Notes: generated by a model not told the origin, from the letters alone. 60,335 nt of DNA from Rhodococcus sp. HNM0563 (GCF_012726195.1 NZ_JAASAF010000016.1:1-60335), one strand, 5' to 3'; shown: positions 8,996 to 18,559, counted from the first letter of the stretch. Numbers and translations: made by a program.

Positions 8996-10360
8996 ATGCC
9001 TCGCTCCGTGAACATCGAAGATCTCTACGACTCACTCGGGGACGCACTCGTCACCGACCCGGATCGGATGCTCGCCTACCGGCGCGACCAGTCGCTGCTG
9101 ACCGAGGCCGGAATCCCCCTGGCACTCGTGCGGGCCCGCGACACCGACGACGTGGTCGAAACGATGAAGTGGGCCCACCGGCACGGCGTGCCCGTGGTGA
9201 CACGCGGCGCGGGCACCGGGCTGGCAGGCGCCGCGAACGCGCTCGACGGATGCATCGTGCTCAGCGTCGAGAAGCTGAACGAGATTCTCCATATCGACAC
9301 GTCCGCGCGGACCGCGACCGTGCAGCCGGGCGTGATCAACGGCGACCTGGCAGCCGCAGTCGCCGAACACGGACTCTGGTACGTGCCGGACCCCGGAAGC
9401 CGGGCGATCTCGACCATCGGTGGCAATCTCGCCACGAACGCGGGTGGCACGTGCTGCGCGAAGTACGGCGTCACCGCCGATCATGTGGCCAGGATCAAAG
9501 CGGTACTCGCCGACGGACGCATCATCCATACCGGCGCAGTGACCAGAAAAAATGTCGCCGGGCTCAACCTGACACAGCTGCTCGTCGGGTCGGAGGGGAC
9601 ACTCGCCGTCATCGTCGAGGCCACCATGCGGCTCAGGGCGGCGCCGACCGCGGCCTCGACGGTCGTGGCCGCATTTCCGTCCACAGCGCAGGCCGTCGAC
9701 GCGGTGCTCGCGATCCGCGACCGCGCCGAACCGTGTCTGCTCGAGCTGATGGACCGCACGACGATCACCGCGGTCAACGAGATGACGCACATGGGACTCG
9801 ACGAATCAGCGGGCGCGCTCCTGCTCATCCAGTGCGACGGCAGAGAAGCCGGTGCCGAGGCCCAGACGTGTGCCACCGTGTGTACCGAGATCGGCGCAAC
9901 CGAGGTGTACGACACCGACGACCCGGTCGAGGGTGAGGAGTTCATGCATGCGCGCCGCGTCGCGTTGACCGCCCTCGAACGCCAGGGCAGCACCCTGCTC
10001 GACGATCTCGCGGTTCCGGTTCCACGGTTGCCCGAGATGCTGTCGGCGATCGAGCGGATCGCTGAGAAACACAGCCTCGTGATCGGTACGTTCGGACATG
10101 CCGCCGACGGCAATCTGCACCCCACCATCGTGTTCGACGCAGCCGACGACGATCACACCCGCCGCGCACGGCTGGCATTCGACGACATGGTGGCGGAATG
10201 CCTGGAACTCGGTGGATCGATCAGCGGCGAGCACGGCATCGGGGTCCTCAAGAAGCCGTACCTCGAGCAGATGGTCGGGTCGGTGGAACGCGAACTGATG
10301 AGCAAGGTGAAGGCTGCGTTCGACCCGACCTCGATCCTCAACCCGGGACGAGGGATCTAG
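8996..10360 (+). CDS. GlcD-like FAD-linked oxidase (glycolate/D-lactate dehydrogenase family)
   Basis: This 454-residue flavoprotein oxidises a 2-hydroxy acid such as glycolate or D-lactate. The N-terminal FAD PP-loop domain shows VVTRGAGTGLAGA, VQPGVINGDLA and PDPGSRAISTIGGNLATNAGG. The C-terminal FAD-oxidase domain carries the metal/substrate motifs FGHAADGNLHP and SGEHGIGVLK. Length and motif order are those of GlcD/LldD-type enzymes. It stands alone, without GlcE/GlcF partners, and ends nine bases before a convergent gene. Control by the divergent GntR regulator is inferred from the operator on its promoter. Confidence 0.88.
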   Translation: MPRSVNIEDLYDSLGDALVTDPDRMLAYRRDQSLLTEAGIPLALVRARDTDDVVETMKWAHRHGVPVVTRGAGTGLAGAANALDGCIVLSVEKLNEILHIDTSARTATVQPGVINGDLAAAVAEHGLWYVPDPGSRAISTIGGNLATNAGGTCCAKYGVTADHVARIKAVLADGRIIHTGAVTRKNVAGLNLTQLLVGSEGTLAVIVEATMRLRAAPTAASTVVAAFPSTAQAVDAVLAIRDRAEPCLLELMDRTTITAVNEMTHMGLDESAGALLLIQCDGREAGAEAQTCATVCTEIGATEVYDTDDPVEGEEFMHARRVALTALERQGSTLLDDLAVPVPRLPEMLSAIERIAEKHSLVIGTFGHAADGNLHPTIVFDAADDDHTRRARLAFDDMVAECLELGGSISGEHGIGVLKKPYLEQMVGSVERELMSKVKAAFDPTSILNPGRGI

Positions 10361-10369
10361 CCGAAACCC

Positions 10370-11203
10370 CTACCTGTGCCGAAACCGCTCGAAGAACGCC
10401 CGCGCACGTCGCCGAAGTCGCGTCGTCCACGGCTCGGCGACGGTACTCGCGGGGCGTTCGAGCACGTCGACGCTCGACGCTCCGCGTAACGGCCAACCGC
10501 CGTCGACGTCGGTGGAGTCGCGGCCGAGGCTTTCCAGATACACGGCGAAATTCCGTTGCCGCTCGGCATGCCACGCGGCCTGATCGGCCATGATGTCGAG
10601 GTCTGCGAGCTGTGGAAAGCGAGCGACGAGCGCGCGAACGAGGTGACCGGCGGCGAGTGCATCGGCCTGGGCTTCGTGCGCGCACGACAACGTCACCCCG
10701 TATGCGTCGCACACCGCCGCGAGCGTGCGCTTTCCCGACCGCCCGCGGTCCATTTCCCGGTCGATGACGTACGGATCTGCGACGAGCCCGAACTCGAGGG
10801 TGGGTAGTCCGAGGCGTTTCCCTTCGGCGTCCATCACCGTCAGGTCGTAGCTCGCGTTGAATGCGACGACGATGTGCCCCCGGCGCCACGCCTCGAGCAG
10901 CGCCTCGCGGATCTCGAGATAACCGGCCCGGTAATCCATGCCTTCGGCCCGGGCGCGTTCGTCGGTGATGCCGTGGATGGCGATGGTCTCGGCGGGAATA
11001 GGGATGCCGGGATCGAGCAGCCACGTGCGCGAGTGGATGCGTTCCCCGTCGAAAGTCGCGACACACGCGCTGACGATGCGGGCCGCCCTCGGGTCGCGAT
11101 CTGTCGTCTCGAGGTCGAACGCGCAAAGGGGTAGGTCGGGCCAGGGCGTCACAGGCAGTTCCCCTATCCGTTCGATGGACATGGTCGGTGGTTCATCCGG
11201 CAT
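10370..11203 (-). CDS. DnaQ-like DEDDh 3'-5' exonuclease
   Basis: This 277-residue protein has an exonuclease domain in its first 190 residues. The four acidic residues and catalytic histidine of the DEDDh class are visible: FDLETT, FNASYDL, and HEAQADA late in the domain. It resembles actinobacterial stand-alone epsilon-like exonucleases rather than the polymerase III subunit. The C-terminal 60 residues are basic and unassigned. The start is uncertain: ATGs at 11203 and 11182 and a TTG at 11224 are in frame, and none has a good ribosome-binding site. Confidence 0.82.
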   Translation of the reverse strand: MPDEPPTMSIERIGELPVTPWPDLPLCAFDLETTDRDPRAARIVSACVATFDGERIHSRTWLLDPGIPIPAETIAIHGITDERARAEGMDYRAGYLEIREALLEAWRRGHIVVAFNASYDLTVMDAEGKRLGLPTLEFGLVADPYVIDREMDRGRSGKRTLAAVCDAYGVTLSCAHEAQADALAAGHLVRALVARFPQLADLDIMADQAAWHAERQRNFAVYLESLGRDSTDVDGGWPLRGASSVDVLERPASTVAEPWTTRLRRRARAFFERFRHR

Positions 11204-11260
11204 TGTGTCTGCCGGCACCGACAAGTCCGGCCGCGGGCGAGTCGGGACTGCCCGGCGGAC

Positions 11261-11321
11261 GACTCGGAACGTGTCTGTCGGAAGCGACTCAGAACGTGGC
11301 TGTCGGAAGCGACTCAGAACG
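11261..11321. repeat. 25-bp tandem repeat, about 2.5 copies
   Basis: The element GACTCrGAACGTG recurs at 11261, 11286 and 11311. The spacing is exactly 25 bp, and two copies are nearly identical over 22 bases (CTGTCGGAAGCGACTCAGAACG). The last copy contains the stop codon of the lipoprotein gene, so the array is its 3' untranslated region. It is probably a replication-slippage duplication. Confidence 0.8.
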
Positions 11322-11919
11322 AGTCAGCGCACACGACCATCTCTCGCTCCTCGTAGACGAACCCGCTGTCGGAGATGGAGCATTCGTTGACGTCGGTGGT
11401 GCCTTCGAGGATCTCGGTGACCTTCTCGCCCTCGATGGCCGTCTCCGAACAGTCGATCCGTTTGGGGTCTTCACCGCCGAGATCCATACAACCGTCGACC
11501 TGCCAGTCGATATCGAGGCACAGCGCGCCCAGCTCGTTGCCGCGGATGGACTCGTAGTAGGACTGGTCGGAATTGCACTCGTCGCTCGTCGTCACGATGT
11601 CGACGACGAGGTAATTGGAGTCGTCGCTGCCGCAGGTTGCTTCCTCGATCGTGGCGTCGTCGACGGTGCCGCCGAGCAGGACGCAATCGCCGATTTCGGC
11701 GTCGATCTCCAGATCGAGATCGGACGCAGACGGGCTCTCCGAGGTGGTCGGAGCCGAAGTTGTCGTGCGCGAGGAACTCGGCGAGGTCGACGATTCCGTC
11801 GCCGACGAGCCGGCTTCGGGCACGGCTCGGAGCTCCACATCGTCGGAACAGCCGGCGACCAACGACACTGCGGCAACGGCTGCGACAGCAAGGCCGGCCG
11901 CACGGCGAAGAGTGATCAT
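11314..11919 (-). CDS. lppU: LppU-like secreted lipoprotein
   Basis: This 201-residue protein has a signal peptide ending in the lipobox LVAGC (Cys24), then a Ser/Thr-rich linker of about 40 residues that would extend from the membrane. A Cys-rich globular domain follows, with conserved blocks such as GDCVLLGG, CLDIDW and a closing EEREMVVC. From memory these blocks match mycobacterial LppU; its function is unknown. It is exported and anchored by acylation on the outer face of the cytoplasmic membrane. The six cysteines of the mature domain probably form disulfides. It diverges from ligC. Confidence 0.72.
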   Translation of the reverse strand: MITLRRAAGLAVAAVAAVSLVAGCSDDVELRAVPEAGSSATESSTSPSSSRTTTSAPTTSESPSASDLDLEIDAEIGDCVLLGGTVDDATIEEATCGSDDSNYLVVDIVTTSDECNSDQSYYESIRGNELGALCLDIDWQVDGCMDLGGEDPKRIDCSETAIEGEKVTEILEGTTDVNECSISDSGFVYEEREMVVCADSF

Positions 11920-12110
11920 GGCTGCACAGAATACGGAATTGGATCATTCGCTTCGCGCCACGGTTGCCGAACGCCCTCTCCGACCTCACGAAACAGAATC
12001 GGTGTGATCGAGTTCACGGGCTTTCTGCTGCCGTTGTGAAATGGGTCGACGAAGAGGTCGATCGGTTGCAACCGGCACGCGCAGCGCATCCGGATGCAAC
12101 GATGAGAATC

Positions 12111-13175
12111 ATGGATCTGCCCGTCGTACCGCCGATAGCGCCCATGTTGGCGAAGGCCTCGTCGAAGGTGCCGGAGCAACCGGATTCGGGTGCGGCGCAG
12201 TGGTCGTACGAGCCGAAGTGGGACGGCTTCCGCGCCATAGTGTTCCGTGATGGCGACGAGGTCGTATTCGCGTCGCGTGGTGGTAAGGACCTCGCCAGAT
12301 ATTTCCCGGAGCTCGTCGAACGGGTGCGCGCCGAACTCCCCGAGCGCTGTGTGGTGGACGGCGAGATCGTCGTACCGCGTGAACGCGACGGGCATACTCG
12401 CTTGGACTGGCAGGCGCTCTCGGAGAGGATCCATCCGGCGGCGAGCCGTGTCGCGATGCTCGCGGAACAAACTCCCTCGCAGTTCATCGGGTTCGATGTG
12501 CTGGCTCTCGGCGACGACAATCTCATGGAAGAACCGTTCGCCGAACGTCGTGCGCGGCTGCAGCGGGCCGTCGGTGGGGGCCCGAGCTGCCATGTGACCG
12601 CGGCGACCACTGACCCGGAGACCGCGATGCGATGGTTCGAACAATTCGAAGGCGCAGGCCTCGACGGTGTGGTCGCGAAGGAACTCGACGGGACATACCG
12701 TCCCGACAAACGCGACATGATCAAGCTCAAGCATGCCCGGACCGCAGACTGCGTGCTCATCGGCTACCGCAAGCACAAGAGCGTCGACGGGGTGGGCTCA
12801 CTGTTGCTGGGGCTCTACCACGACGGTGAACTCGTGATGGTCGGAGGCGCCTCCGCATTCACCACGGTCAGGCGTCAGGAGCTGCTCGCCGAGTTGCAAC
12901 CGCTACGGGTGGGCGACGACGTGGTCGCTGAGGGTGAACAGACGAGGTGGCGTTCAGCGGCCGACCGCAGCTGGGTCCCCTTGCGTCCGGAACGGGTGCT
13001 CGAGGTCGCGTACGACCAGATGGAGGGGAGTCCGGAGACTGCGATGCGTTTCCGGCACGCGGCCAGATTCCTGCGCTGGCGACCCGATCGGGACCCGCAG
13101 AGTTGCACGTACGACCAACTCGAGGTGCCCGTGCGTTACGACCTCGCCGATGTACTGGACCGGACGGAGAACTGA
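12111..13175 (+). CDS. ligC: ATP-dependent DNA ligase LigC
   Basis: This 354-residue ATP-dependent DNA ligase has the minimal nucleotidyltransferase plus OB-fold layout. The AMP-accepting lysine is in EPKWDGFR (Lys36). Motif III is FIGFDVLAL, motif IV GLDGVVAK and motif V IKLKHARTADC. The ATG at 12111 gives the MDLPVVPPIAPML start of mycobacterial LigC; an ATG nine bases earlier is also possible. The following primase-polymerase gene starts two bases after its stop. In mycobacteria LigC and Prim-PolC have been linked to short-gap base excision repair, and the shared operon fits that role. Confidence 0.93.
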   Translation: MDLPVVPPIAPMLAKASSKVPEQPDSGAAQWSYEPKWDGFRAIVFRDGDEVVFASRGGKDLARYFPELVERVRAELPERCVVDGEIVVPRERDGHTRLDWQALSERIHPAASRVAMLAEQTPSQFIGFDVLALGDDNLMEEPFAERRARLQRAVGGGPSCHVTAATTDPETAMRWFEQFEGAGLDGVVAKELDGTYRPDKRDMIKLKHARTADCVLIGYRKHKSVDGVGSLLLGLYHDGELVMVGGASAFTTVRRQELLAELQPLRVGDDVVAEGEQTRWRSAADRSWVPLRPERVLEVAYDQMEGSPETAMRFRHAARFLRWRPDRDPQSCTYDQLEVPVRYDLADVLDRTEN

Positions 13176-13177
13176 CG

Positions 13178-14251
13178 GTGGCGACTGCGAAACGATCACC
13201 TGCGGAAGAACTCGACGTCGACGGTGTGCCCGTACGGCTGTCCAACCCGGACAAGATCTACTTTCCCAGGCTCGGCGCGGAGGGCGGCACCAAACGTCAC
13301 CTCGTCGAGTACTACCGGGCGATCACGACGAGCATGGGCTCGCCGCTCCTCGATGCGCTCCGGGACCGGCCCACCCATCTGCAGCGCTTTCCCGACGGTG
13401 TGGAGGGTGAGGAGATCTATCAGAAGCGTGCACCCGCGAAGCGACCCGACCACGTCGCGACGTGTGAGATCACCTTTCCGTCCGGACGCAAGGCCGATGC
13501 CCTGCGAGTGCGTTCGGCCGCGGATGTGGTGTGGGCGGCCAATCTGGGGTGCGTGACATTCCATCCCTGGGCTGTGCGCTGCGGCGACACGGACAGGCCC
13601 GATGAACTCCGGATCGACCTCGACCCACAACCGGGCACGGATTTCGGTGATGCGCGTACGGTCGCGCTCGACGTGGTCCGGCCGCTGCTCGACGAACTCG
13701 GACTGAAGGGTTTCCCGAAGACGTCGGGCGGTCGCGGCATCCATATCTATCTGCGGATCGTCCCAGAGTGGGACTTCGTCGGGGTGCGTCGTGCCGGGAT
13801 CGCGCTGATGCGCGAGGTGGAGCGGCGCAGTGGTGACCGCGCGACGACCGCCTGGTGGAAGGAGGAGCGTGGCGAGCGGATCTTCCTCGACTTCAATCAG
13901 AACGCGCGCGACAAGACCATCGCGTCGGCATATTCGGTGCGGCGAACACCGATTGCGACGGTGTCGACGCCGCTGACGTGGAATGAACTCGCCGACGCGG
14001 AACCGGACGATTTCACGATCGCGACGGTGCCCGAACTGCTGGCGAGGCGACCCGATCCGATGTCGGATCTCGATGCCGCCGCGCAGTCGATCGATGTTCT
14101 GCTCGAGATGGCCGACCGTGACGAGGCTGCTGGACTCGGCGACCTGCCCTATCCGCCGAATCATCCCAAGATGCCGGGCGAACCGAAGCGCGTGCAACCG
14201 AGCCGTGACCGGGAGCTGAACAGCGGGAAGAGCTCCGGGAACAACACCTGA
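13178..14251 (+). CDS. primC: LigD-type primase-polymerase (Prim-PolC)
   Basis: This 357-residue archaeo-eukaryotic primase-superfamily polymerase resembles the polymerase domain of LigD but stands alone. The catalytic acidic motif is in ELRIDLDPQPG. The nucleotide-binding SGGRGIHIY and the third metal ligand in IFLDFNQNARDKT follow in order. It begins with GTG two bases after the ligC stop and is surely cotranscribed. The enzyme would fill short gaps with a ribonucleotide preference before LigC seals them. The C-terminal tail is Lys/Ser/Asn-rich and probably disordered. Confidence 0.9.
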   Translation: MATAKRSPAEELDVDGVPVRLSNPDKIYFPRLGAEGGTKRHLVEYYRAITTSMGSPLLDALRDRPTHLQRFPDGVEGEEIYQKRAPAKRPDHVATCEITFPSGRKADALRVRSAADVVWAANLGCVTFHPWAVRCGDTDRPDELRIDLDPQPGTDFGDARTVALDVVRPLLDELGLKGFPKTSGGRGIHIYLRIVPEWDFVGVRRAGIALMREVERRSGDRATTAWWKEERGERIFLDFNQNARDKTIASAYSVRRTPIATVSTPLTWNELADAEPDDFTIATVPELLARRPDPMSDLDAAAQSIDVLLEMADRDEAAGLGDLPYPPNHPKMPGEPKRVQPSRDRELNSGKSSGNNT

Positions 14252-14351
14252 CCGAGATTCTGCCGTTATCTCACTGTGGAGCGTGACAGAGGATGTCTCC
14301 CTAGACTGTTACTCGAGGGTAGTCGTTCTGATCGTTTGGAGGGCCGCAGGC

Positions 14352-14873
14352 GTGACCTGGATGAAGGTGTCGGGCCGATTGTCGGTGGTCGGTGCGGCGT
14401 TGGCTGCGGCACTCGGCGGTGCACTGCTGGCTGCGGCGCCTGCGCAGTCGCTGACCTGTTCGGCGCCTCCCGGTGCCCCGACAGAATCCAGCGCGGTTGT
14501 CGGAACCGACGCGTGCGGCGCGAACACCGAGGGTCCCGGAGGGGCGTGGAGTTACGGAGGCGGCGGAGTGGGATTTGCCGATTCCCGCGGGGACTCGAGG
14601 GTTGGCGCAGCCGGTCTCGATGGCGGTGTCGGAGCTGCCGAGAGCGCCGGAGGACTGCTCGCTGCCGTCGGGGTCGGCGCCGAGTCGCTCGCACTCGGTG
14701 TGCTCGATCAGCCGGGTACCGCTGTGGTGGCGACAGGTCCGGGTTCGCAGGCTTTCATCGGCGACGCGACCGACCCGGTCCTGTGCGTGGGCGAGATGGC
14801 GCTTGCGGCGAACCTCACGACCGGCCAGGGCTGCTTCGTGTACGGGTCCTTGCGGTACACGACGACGCCGTAG
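14352..14873 (+). CDS. Secreted glycine/alanine-rich protein of unknown function
   Basis: The product is 173 residues with a good Sec signal peptide (hydrophobic stretch ALAAALGGALLAAAPAQS), then a mature part rich in Gly and Ala with four cysteines. The GTG at 14352 was chosen because GGAGGG lies eight bases upstream; an ATG nine bases later is an alternative. I do not recognise the family. It is flanked by the ligC operon and an esterase gene but separated from both by about 100 bp. Confidence 0.6.
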   Translation: MTWMKVSGRLSVVGAALAAALGGALLAAAPAQSLTCSAPPGAPTESSAVVGTDACGANTEGPGGAWSYGGGGVGFADSRGDSRVGAAGLDGGVGAAESAGGLLAAVGVGAESLALGVLDQPGTAVVATGPGSQAFIGDATDPVLCVGEMALAANLTTGQGCFVYGSLRYTTTP

Positions 14874-14988
14874 TCGCGGAGGACTCGTCTGTACCGGCAG
14901 TGAATCTGTACCTGCAATGAGTATGTAAGGCCTTCCCCGGACTCGTTCCGCCACGTAGCGTGTCGGAAACATTCGAGCGGAGGTGCCC

Positions 14989-16212
14989 ATGAGCGTCCAG
15001 ACGATCGACCGGGGCCAGGTTTCACCAGGACAGAGTGTCCGAGAACTGCCCCCGACCGCCATGCACGTCGACCCGAGGTTCCTCCCGCTCGCAGACCGAT
15101 TCTTCGCTCTCTACAAGGAGCCGCAGCACGGCGGCGGAGCACTCACTGCATATCTGCACGGTGAGAAGGTGCTCGACATCTGGGCGGGTTGGGCCGAGCG
15201 CAACCGGCGGTGGAGCCGCGACACGATGACGTTGTCGTTCTCCACAGGTAAGGGTGTGGCCTCGACCGTCGTGCACAGACTCGCCGAGCGCGGTCTGATC
15301 GACTACTTCGCACCGGTAGCGCAGTACTGGCCGGAGTTCGCGGCGGGCGGCAAAGGTTCCATCACCGTCGCCGACGTGATGACCCACAGTGCCGGTCTGC
15401 ACCGTGTGCGCGGACTCGTACCGGGCACCCGCGGAATCCTCGACTACGACCGGACGGTCGCCGCGCTCGCGGCGGCGCGCCCGGACAAGCGTCGTCATCG
15501 CGGTTCGGGCTACCACGCTGTGACCTACGGCTGGCTGGTCGCGGAGATCGCTGCGCGGGTCACCGGAAAACCGTTCGTCGACGTGGTCGAAGCCGAGATA
15601 GCCGAACCGCTGGGTATCGGCGACTTCTGGTATCGGGTTCCTCCCGGTGAACGGCACCGCATCGCACCGCTGTTTCCGCGGATCAATCCGATGGGCTTGA
15701 ACTGGGGAATGAGCGCCTCTGTGTTGTCGAGGATCGGACCGACCAGTGGGCTCGCGGAAGCGGCGATGCCCGACGGTTTCGACGAACTCGTCCGTGACCC
15801 GGCAGTCCACGATTCCGTCATGCCCGGCTGGAACGGGGTCTTCACAGCGCGTGCGCTTGCACGGATGTACGGGGCGATTGCTGCCGGTGGCGTACTCGAC
15901 GGCAGGCGTTTCCTCGATCCCGGGACGATCGCCGAGATGAACAAGGTGCGTCGCCGCGGCCGCGACTACGTCCTCGGTGTCCCGATGGCGTGGCGACTCG
16001 GATACCACCAACCCGTGTTCGCGAGCACCGAGCGTCCGCGAGGCGCACTCGGACACTACGGAGTGGGTGGTTCGGGAGCATTCGCCGACCTCGACTCGGG
16101 CCTGTCGATCGCGTTCACCACCAACCGGCTCGGCGCCGGGGCGATTCCGCTCGGTGACCTGCGTCTGGCCCGGCTCGGGGTGCTGGCACGCGAGCTTGCC
16201 AGGAAGGCGTGA
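14989..16212 (+). CDS. Class C beta-lactamase-fold serine esterase
   Basis: This 407-residue hydrolase has the class C beta-lactamase/EstB fold. The nucleophile is in the SxxK motif FSTGKG (Ser85, Lys88), and the tyrosine base is probably in the GYHAVTYGW stretch. There is no signal peptide, which argues for a cytosolic esterase or lipase (LipL/LipE-like) rather than an antibiotic-hydrolysing enzyme. The ATG at 14989 follows GGAGG. It is monocistronic as far as can be seen. Confidence 0.82.
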   Translation: MSVQTIDRGQVSPGQSVRELPPTAMHVDPRFLPLADRFFALYKEPQHGGGALTAYLHGEKVLDIWAGWAERNRRWSRDTMTLSFSTGKGVASTVVHRLAERGLIDYFAPVAQYWPEFAAGGKGSITVADVMTHSAGLHRVRGLVPGTRGILDYDRTVAALAAARPDKRRHRGSGYHAVTYGWLVAEIAARVTGKPFVDVVEAEIAEPLGIGDFWYRVPPGERHRIAPLFPRINPMGLNWGMSASVLSRIGPTSGLAEAAMPDGFDELVRDPAVHDSVMPGWNGVFTARALARMYGAIAAGGVLDGRRFLDPGTIAEMNKVRRRGRDYVLGVPMAWRLGYHQPVFASTERPRGALGHYGVGGSGAFADLDSGLSIAFTTNRLGAGAIPLGDLRLARLGVLARELARKA

Positions 16213-16327
16213 GCGTAATTCGCTCGGGGTGGTGGAGATTGCCGTTCCGGCGCGAAGTCGGGTCGAGGCGGGCAGTATCCGGAGCAGGGCATTGCCATGC
16301 CCTGTGCCGATACGTGAGGAGCGCGCC

Positions 16328-16552
16328 ATGAGCCATGTGTACCGAGTGATCGAGGTCGTCGGGTCGTCGACGACCGGGGTGGACGACGCGATCGCCAAGG
16401 CTGTCGCGCGGGCCGGGGAGACGACGCGCCACCTGGAATGGTTCGAAGTGGTCAACACGCGTGGTCACATCGATGATGGTGCTGTCGCGCACACGCAAGT
16501 TACGCTCAAGATCGGATTCCGGATCGAGTCCGGCGACGAATTGTCTGAATAG
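16328..16552 (+). CDS. Dodecin family flavin-binding protein
   Basis: This 74-residue protein matches the dodecin family, whose twelve-subunit shells store flavin or FMN in the cytosol. The segments VYRVIEVVGSS, ARAGETTRHLEWFEV and VTLKIGFRIE correspond to the three strands and the helix. The conserved Trp that stacks on the flavin is in LEWFEV. The ATG follows GAGGAG. Its neighbour downstream is the flavoprotein FprB, but they are separated by 124 bp. Confidence 0.88.
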   Translation: MSHVYRVIEVVGSSTTGVDDAIAKAVARAGETTRHLEWFEVVNTRGHIDDGAVAHTQVTLKIGFRIESGDELSE

Positions 16553-16676
16553 CGCATTCTCGCCACTGGCAATCGCCTGGTACGATTTGGGTAATGTGAT
16601 TCTCGACCAAATCTGTAACGTGTTATAGTCTGGGGTTTCGACAACCCCACCCGGCACTCTCCAGGCAGGTAGCGAA

Positions 16677-18356
16677 GTGGCTTATGTGATCACCCAGGCA
16701 TGTTGCAACGACGTCTCGTGCGTCGAAGTCTGCCCGGTCAACTGCATACACCCGACACCCGACGAGGCGCCGTTCGCAACGACGGAGATGCTCTACATCG
16801 ACCCGGAGACCTGCATCGACTGCGGTGCCTGCGTCGACGAATGCCCGGTCGACGCAATCTTCGCGGACAACGAGATCACTCCCGAGCAGGAGCCGTACCT
16901 CGAGATCAACGCCGCGTACTACGAGCGGTACCCGATCGGGCCCGACTGGCCGGAGCTGCGCAGCCGAAAGAAGATCCCGGCAGATCTCGGAACGCTGCGC
17001 GTCGCGATCGTCGGCTCCGGTCCGGCCGCGTGCTACGCGGCGCAGGAACTCGTCTCGCATTCGAGTGTCCGGGTCGACATGTTCGACCGCCTGCCCACCC
17101 CGTACGGCCTGGTTCGTGCCGGGGTCGCGCCGGATCACCAGAGCACCAAGGGAGTCGGCGACGTCTTCCGCAGCGCCATCGGCCACAAGAACACCCAGTG
17201 CTGGTTCAACGTCGAGGTCGGCACGCACATCACCCACGACGAGCTGCTCGCGCACCACCATGCCGTGATCTACGCGGTCGGTGCATCGAGCGACCGTCAT
17301 CTCGGTGTGCCCGGCGAAGACCTCCCGGGCTCGCACGCCGCCACCGAGTTCGTCGCCTGGTACAACGGCCATCCCGACTACGCAGACAGGAAGTTCGACC
17401 TCTCGGGCGAACGCGCCGTGATCATCGGCAACGGCAACGTCGCACTCGACGTCGCGCGCGCCCTGGTGATGAACCCCGATGAGCTCGCTCGCACCGACAT
17501 GGCCGAGCACGCCGTCGAGGCACTGCGGAACTCGAACATCGAAGAGGTCGTCGTCATCGGACGACGCGGCCCGGCGCAGGCCGCGTACACCAACCCCGAG
17601 CTGCTCGCACTCGGCCAGCTCGAGGGAATCGACGTCATCGTCGACCCCAATGAGATCCAACTCGATGCGGCCAGCCAGGCCATCCTCGACGACCCCGAGG
17701 TGGAGCCGCGGATCGCACTCAAGATGCGCCAGGTCGAGGGGTACGCACAGAACACCCCGAACCCCGGCAACAAGCGCATCGTGCTGCGGTACCTCGCGTC
17801 GCCGGTCGAGATCGCAGGCGAAGGCAAGGTCGAGTCGATCACCCTCGAACGCAACGAACTCGTCGAGTCCGACGGTCGGCTGGACGCGCGCCCCACCGGC
17901 GAGACCGAGACACTCACGACCGGCCTCGTGCTCCGCTCGATCGGCTATCGCGGCACCCCCGTCGACGGTCTCCCGTTCGACGAGAAGAAGGGTGTCATCC
18001 CGAACGAGTCGGGCAAGGTCATCGAACCCGACACCGGCGACGCGGTCTCCGGGGTCTATACGGCAGGCTGGATCAAGCGGGGCCCGAGCGGTGTGATCGG
18101 CACCAACAAGCAGTGCTCGGCCGAGACCGTTGCACAGCTCGTCGACGACTTCATCGCAGGCCGTCTCGCCGAACCCGTGGCGGATAGAGAGAAGCTCGAC
18201 ACCCTGATAGCCGAACGCCGTCCCGAGTACGTCGACTACAAGGGCTGGCAAGCCATCGACAAGCAGGAACGCGCACGCGGCAAGGCGTCGGGAAGGTCGC
18301 GTCTGAAGTTCGTCTCGATCGAGGAAATGCTCGCAGCGTCGAGGCCCGAAGCCTGA
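16677..18356 (+). CDS. fprB: Ferredoxin/ferredoxin-NADP reductase fusion FprB
   Basis: This 559-residue fusion has an N-terminal seven-iron-type ferredoxin (CCNDVSCVEVCPVNC and CIDCGACVDECP within the first 65 residues). An adrenodoxin-reductase-like domain follows, with FAD motif VAIVGSGPAACYAA and NADP motif VIIGNGNVALDVAR. It moves electrons between NADPH and ferredoxins in the cytosol. The order and size match mycobacterial FprB (FprA lacks the ferredoxin domain). The GTG at 16677 has an AGG upstream, and TATAGT at 16624-16629 is a plausible -10. It is a candidate redox partner for P450s, including the one in this window. Confidence 0.93.
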   Translation: MAYVITQACCNDVSCVEVCPVNCIHPTPDEAPFATTEMLYIDPETCIDCGACVDECPVDAIFADNEITPEQEPYLEINAAYYERYPIGPDWPELRSRKKIPADLGTLRVAIVGSGPAACYAAQELVSHSSVRVDMFDRLPTPYGLVRAGVAPDHQSTKGVGDVFRSAIGHKNTQCWFNVEVGTHITHDELLAHHHAVIYAVGASSDRHLGVPGEDLPGSHAATEFVAWYNGHPDYADRKFDLSGERAVIIGNGNVALDVARALVMNPDELARTDMAEHAVEALRNSNIEEVVVIGRRGPAQAAYTNPELLALGQLEGIDVIVDPNEIQLDAASQAILDDPEVEPRIALKMRQVEGYAQNTPNPGNKRIVLRYLASPVEIAGEGKVESITLERNELVESDGRLDARPTGETETLTTGLVLRSIGYRGTPVDGLPFDEKKGVIPNESGKVIEPDTGDAVSGVYTAGWIKRGPSGVIGTNKQCSAETVAQLVDDFIAGRLAEPVADREKLDTLIAERRPEYVDYKGWQAIDKQERARGKASGRSRLKFVSIEEMLAASRPEA

Positions 18357-18378
18357 CGTTCACGGTCTTCACCTGCAT

Positions 18379-18430
18379 GGAGCGAATGCGTCGCTCGCCC
18401 CTCGGCGAGAGTGAACGACGCATTCGCTCC
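18379..18430 (+). terminator. Hairpin terminator after fprB
   Basis: Perfect 15-base arms (18379-18393 and 18416-18430) enclose a smaller CTCGCC/GGCGAG stem, giving a long extended hairpin 22 bases past the fprB stop. There is no strong U-tract. Confidence 0.7.
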
Positions 18431-18559
18431 ACTGCCCGAATTGCTCGACGACGGGTCGGTGTGTGTAATGACGAGGTACGCCAGCGCCGCGGTCGGGGAT
18501 GTGAAAACGCGACGCACCGTCGAACGATGGGTAATTTGTCGATGTTTGTGAAGCAGTCC

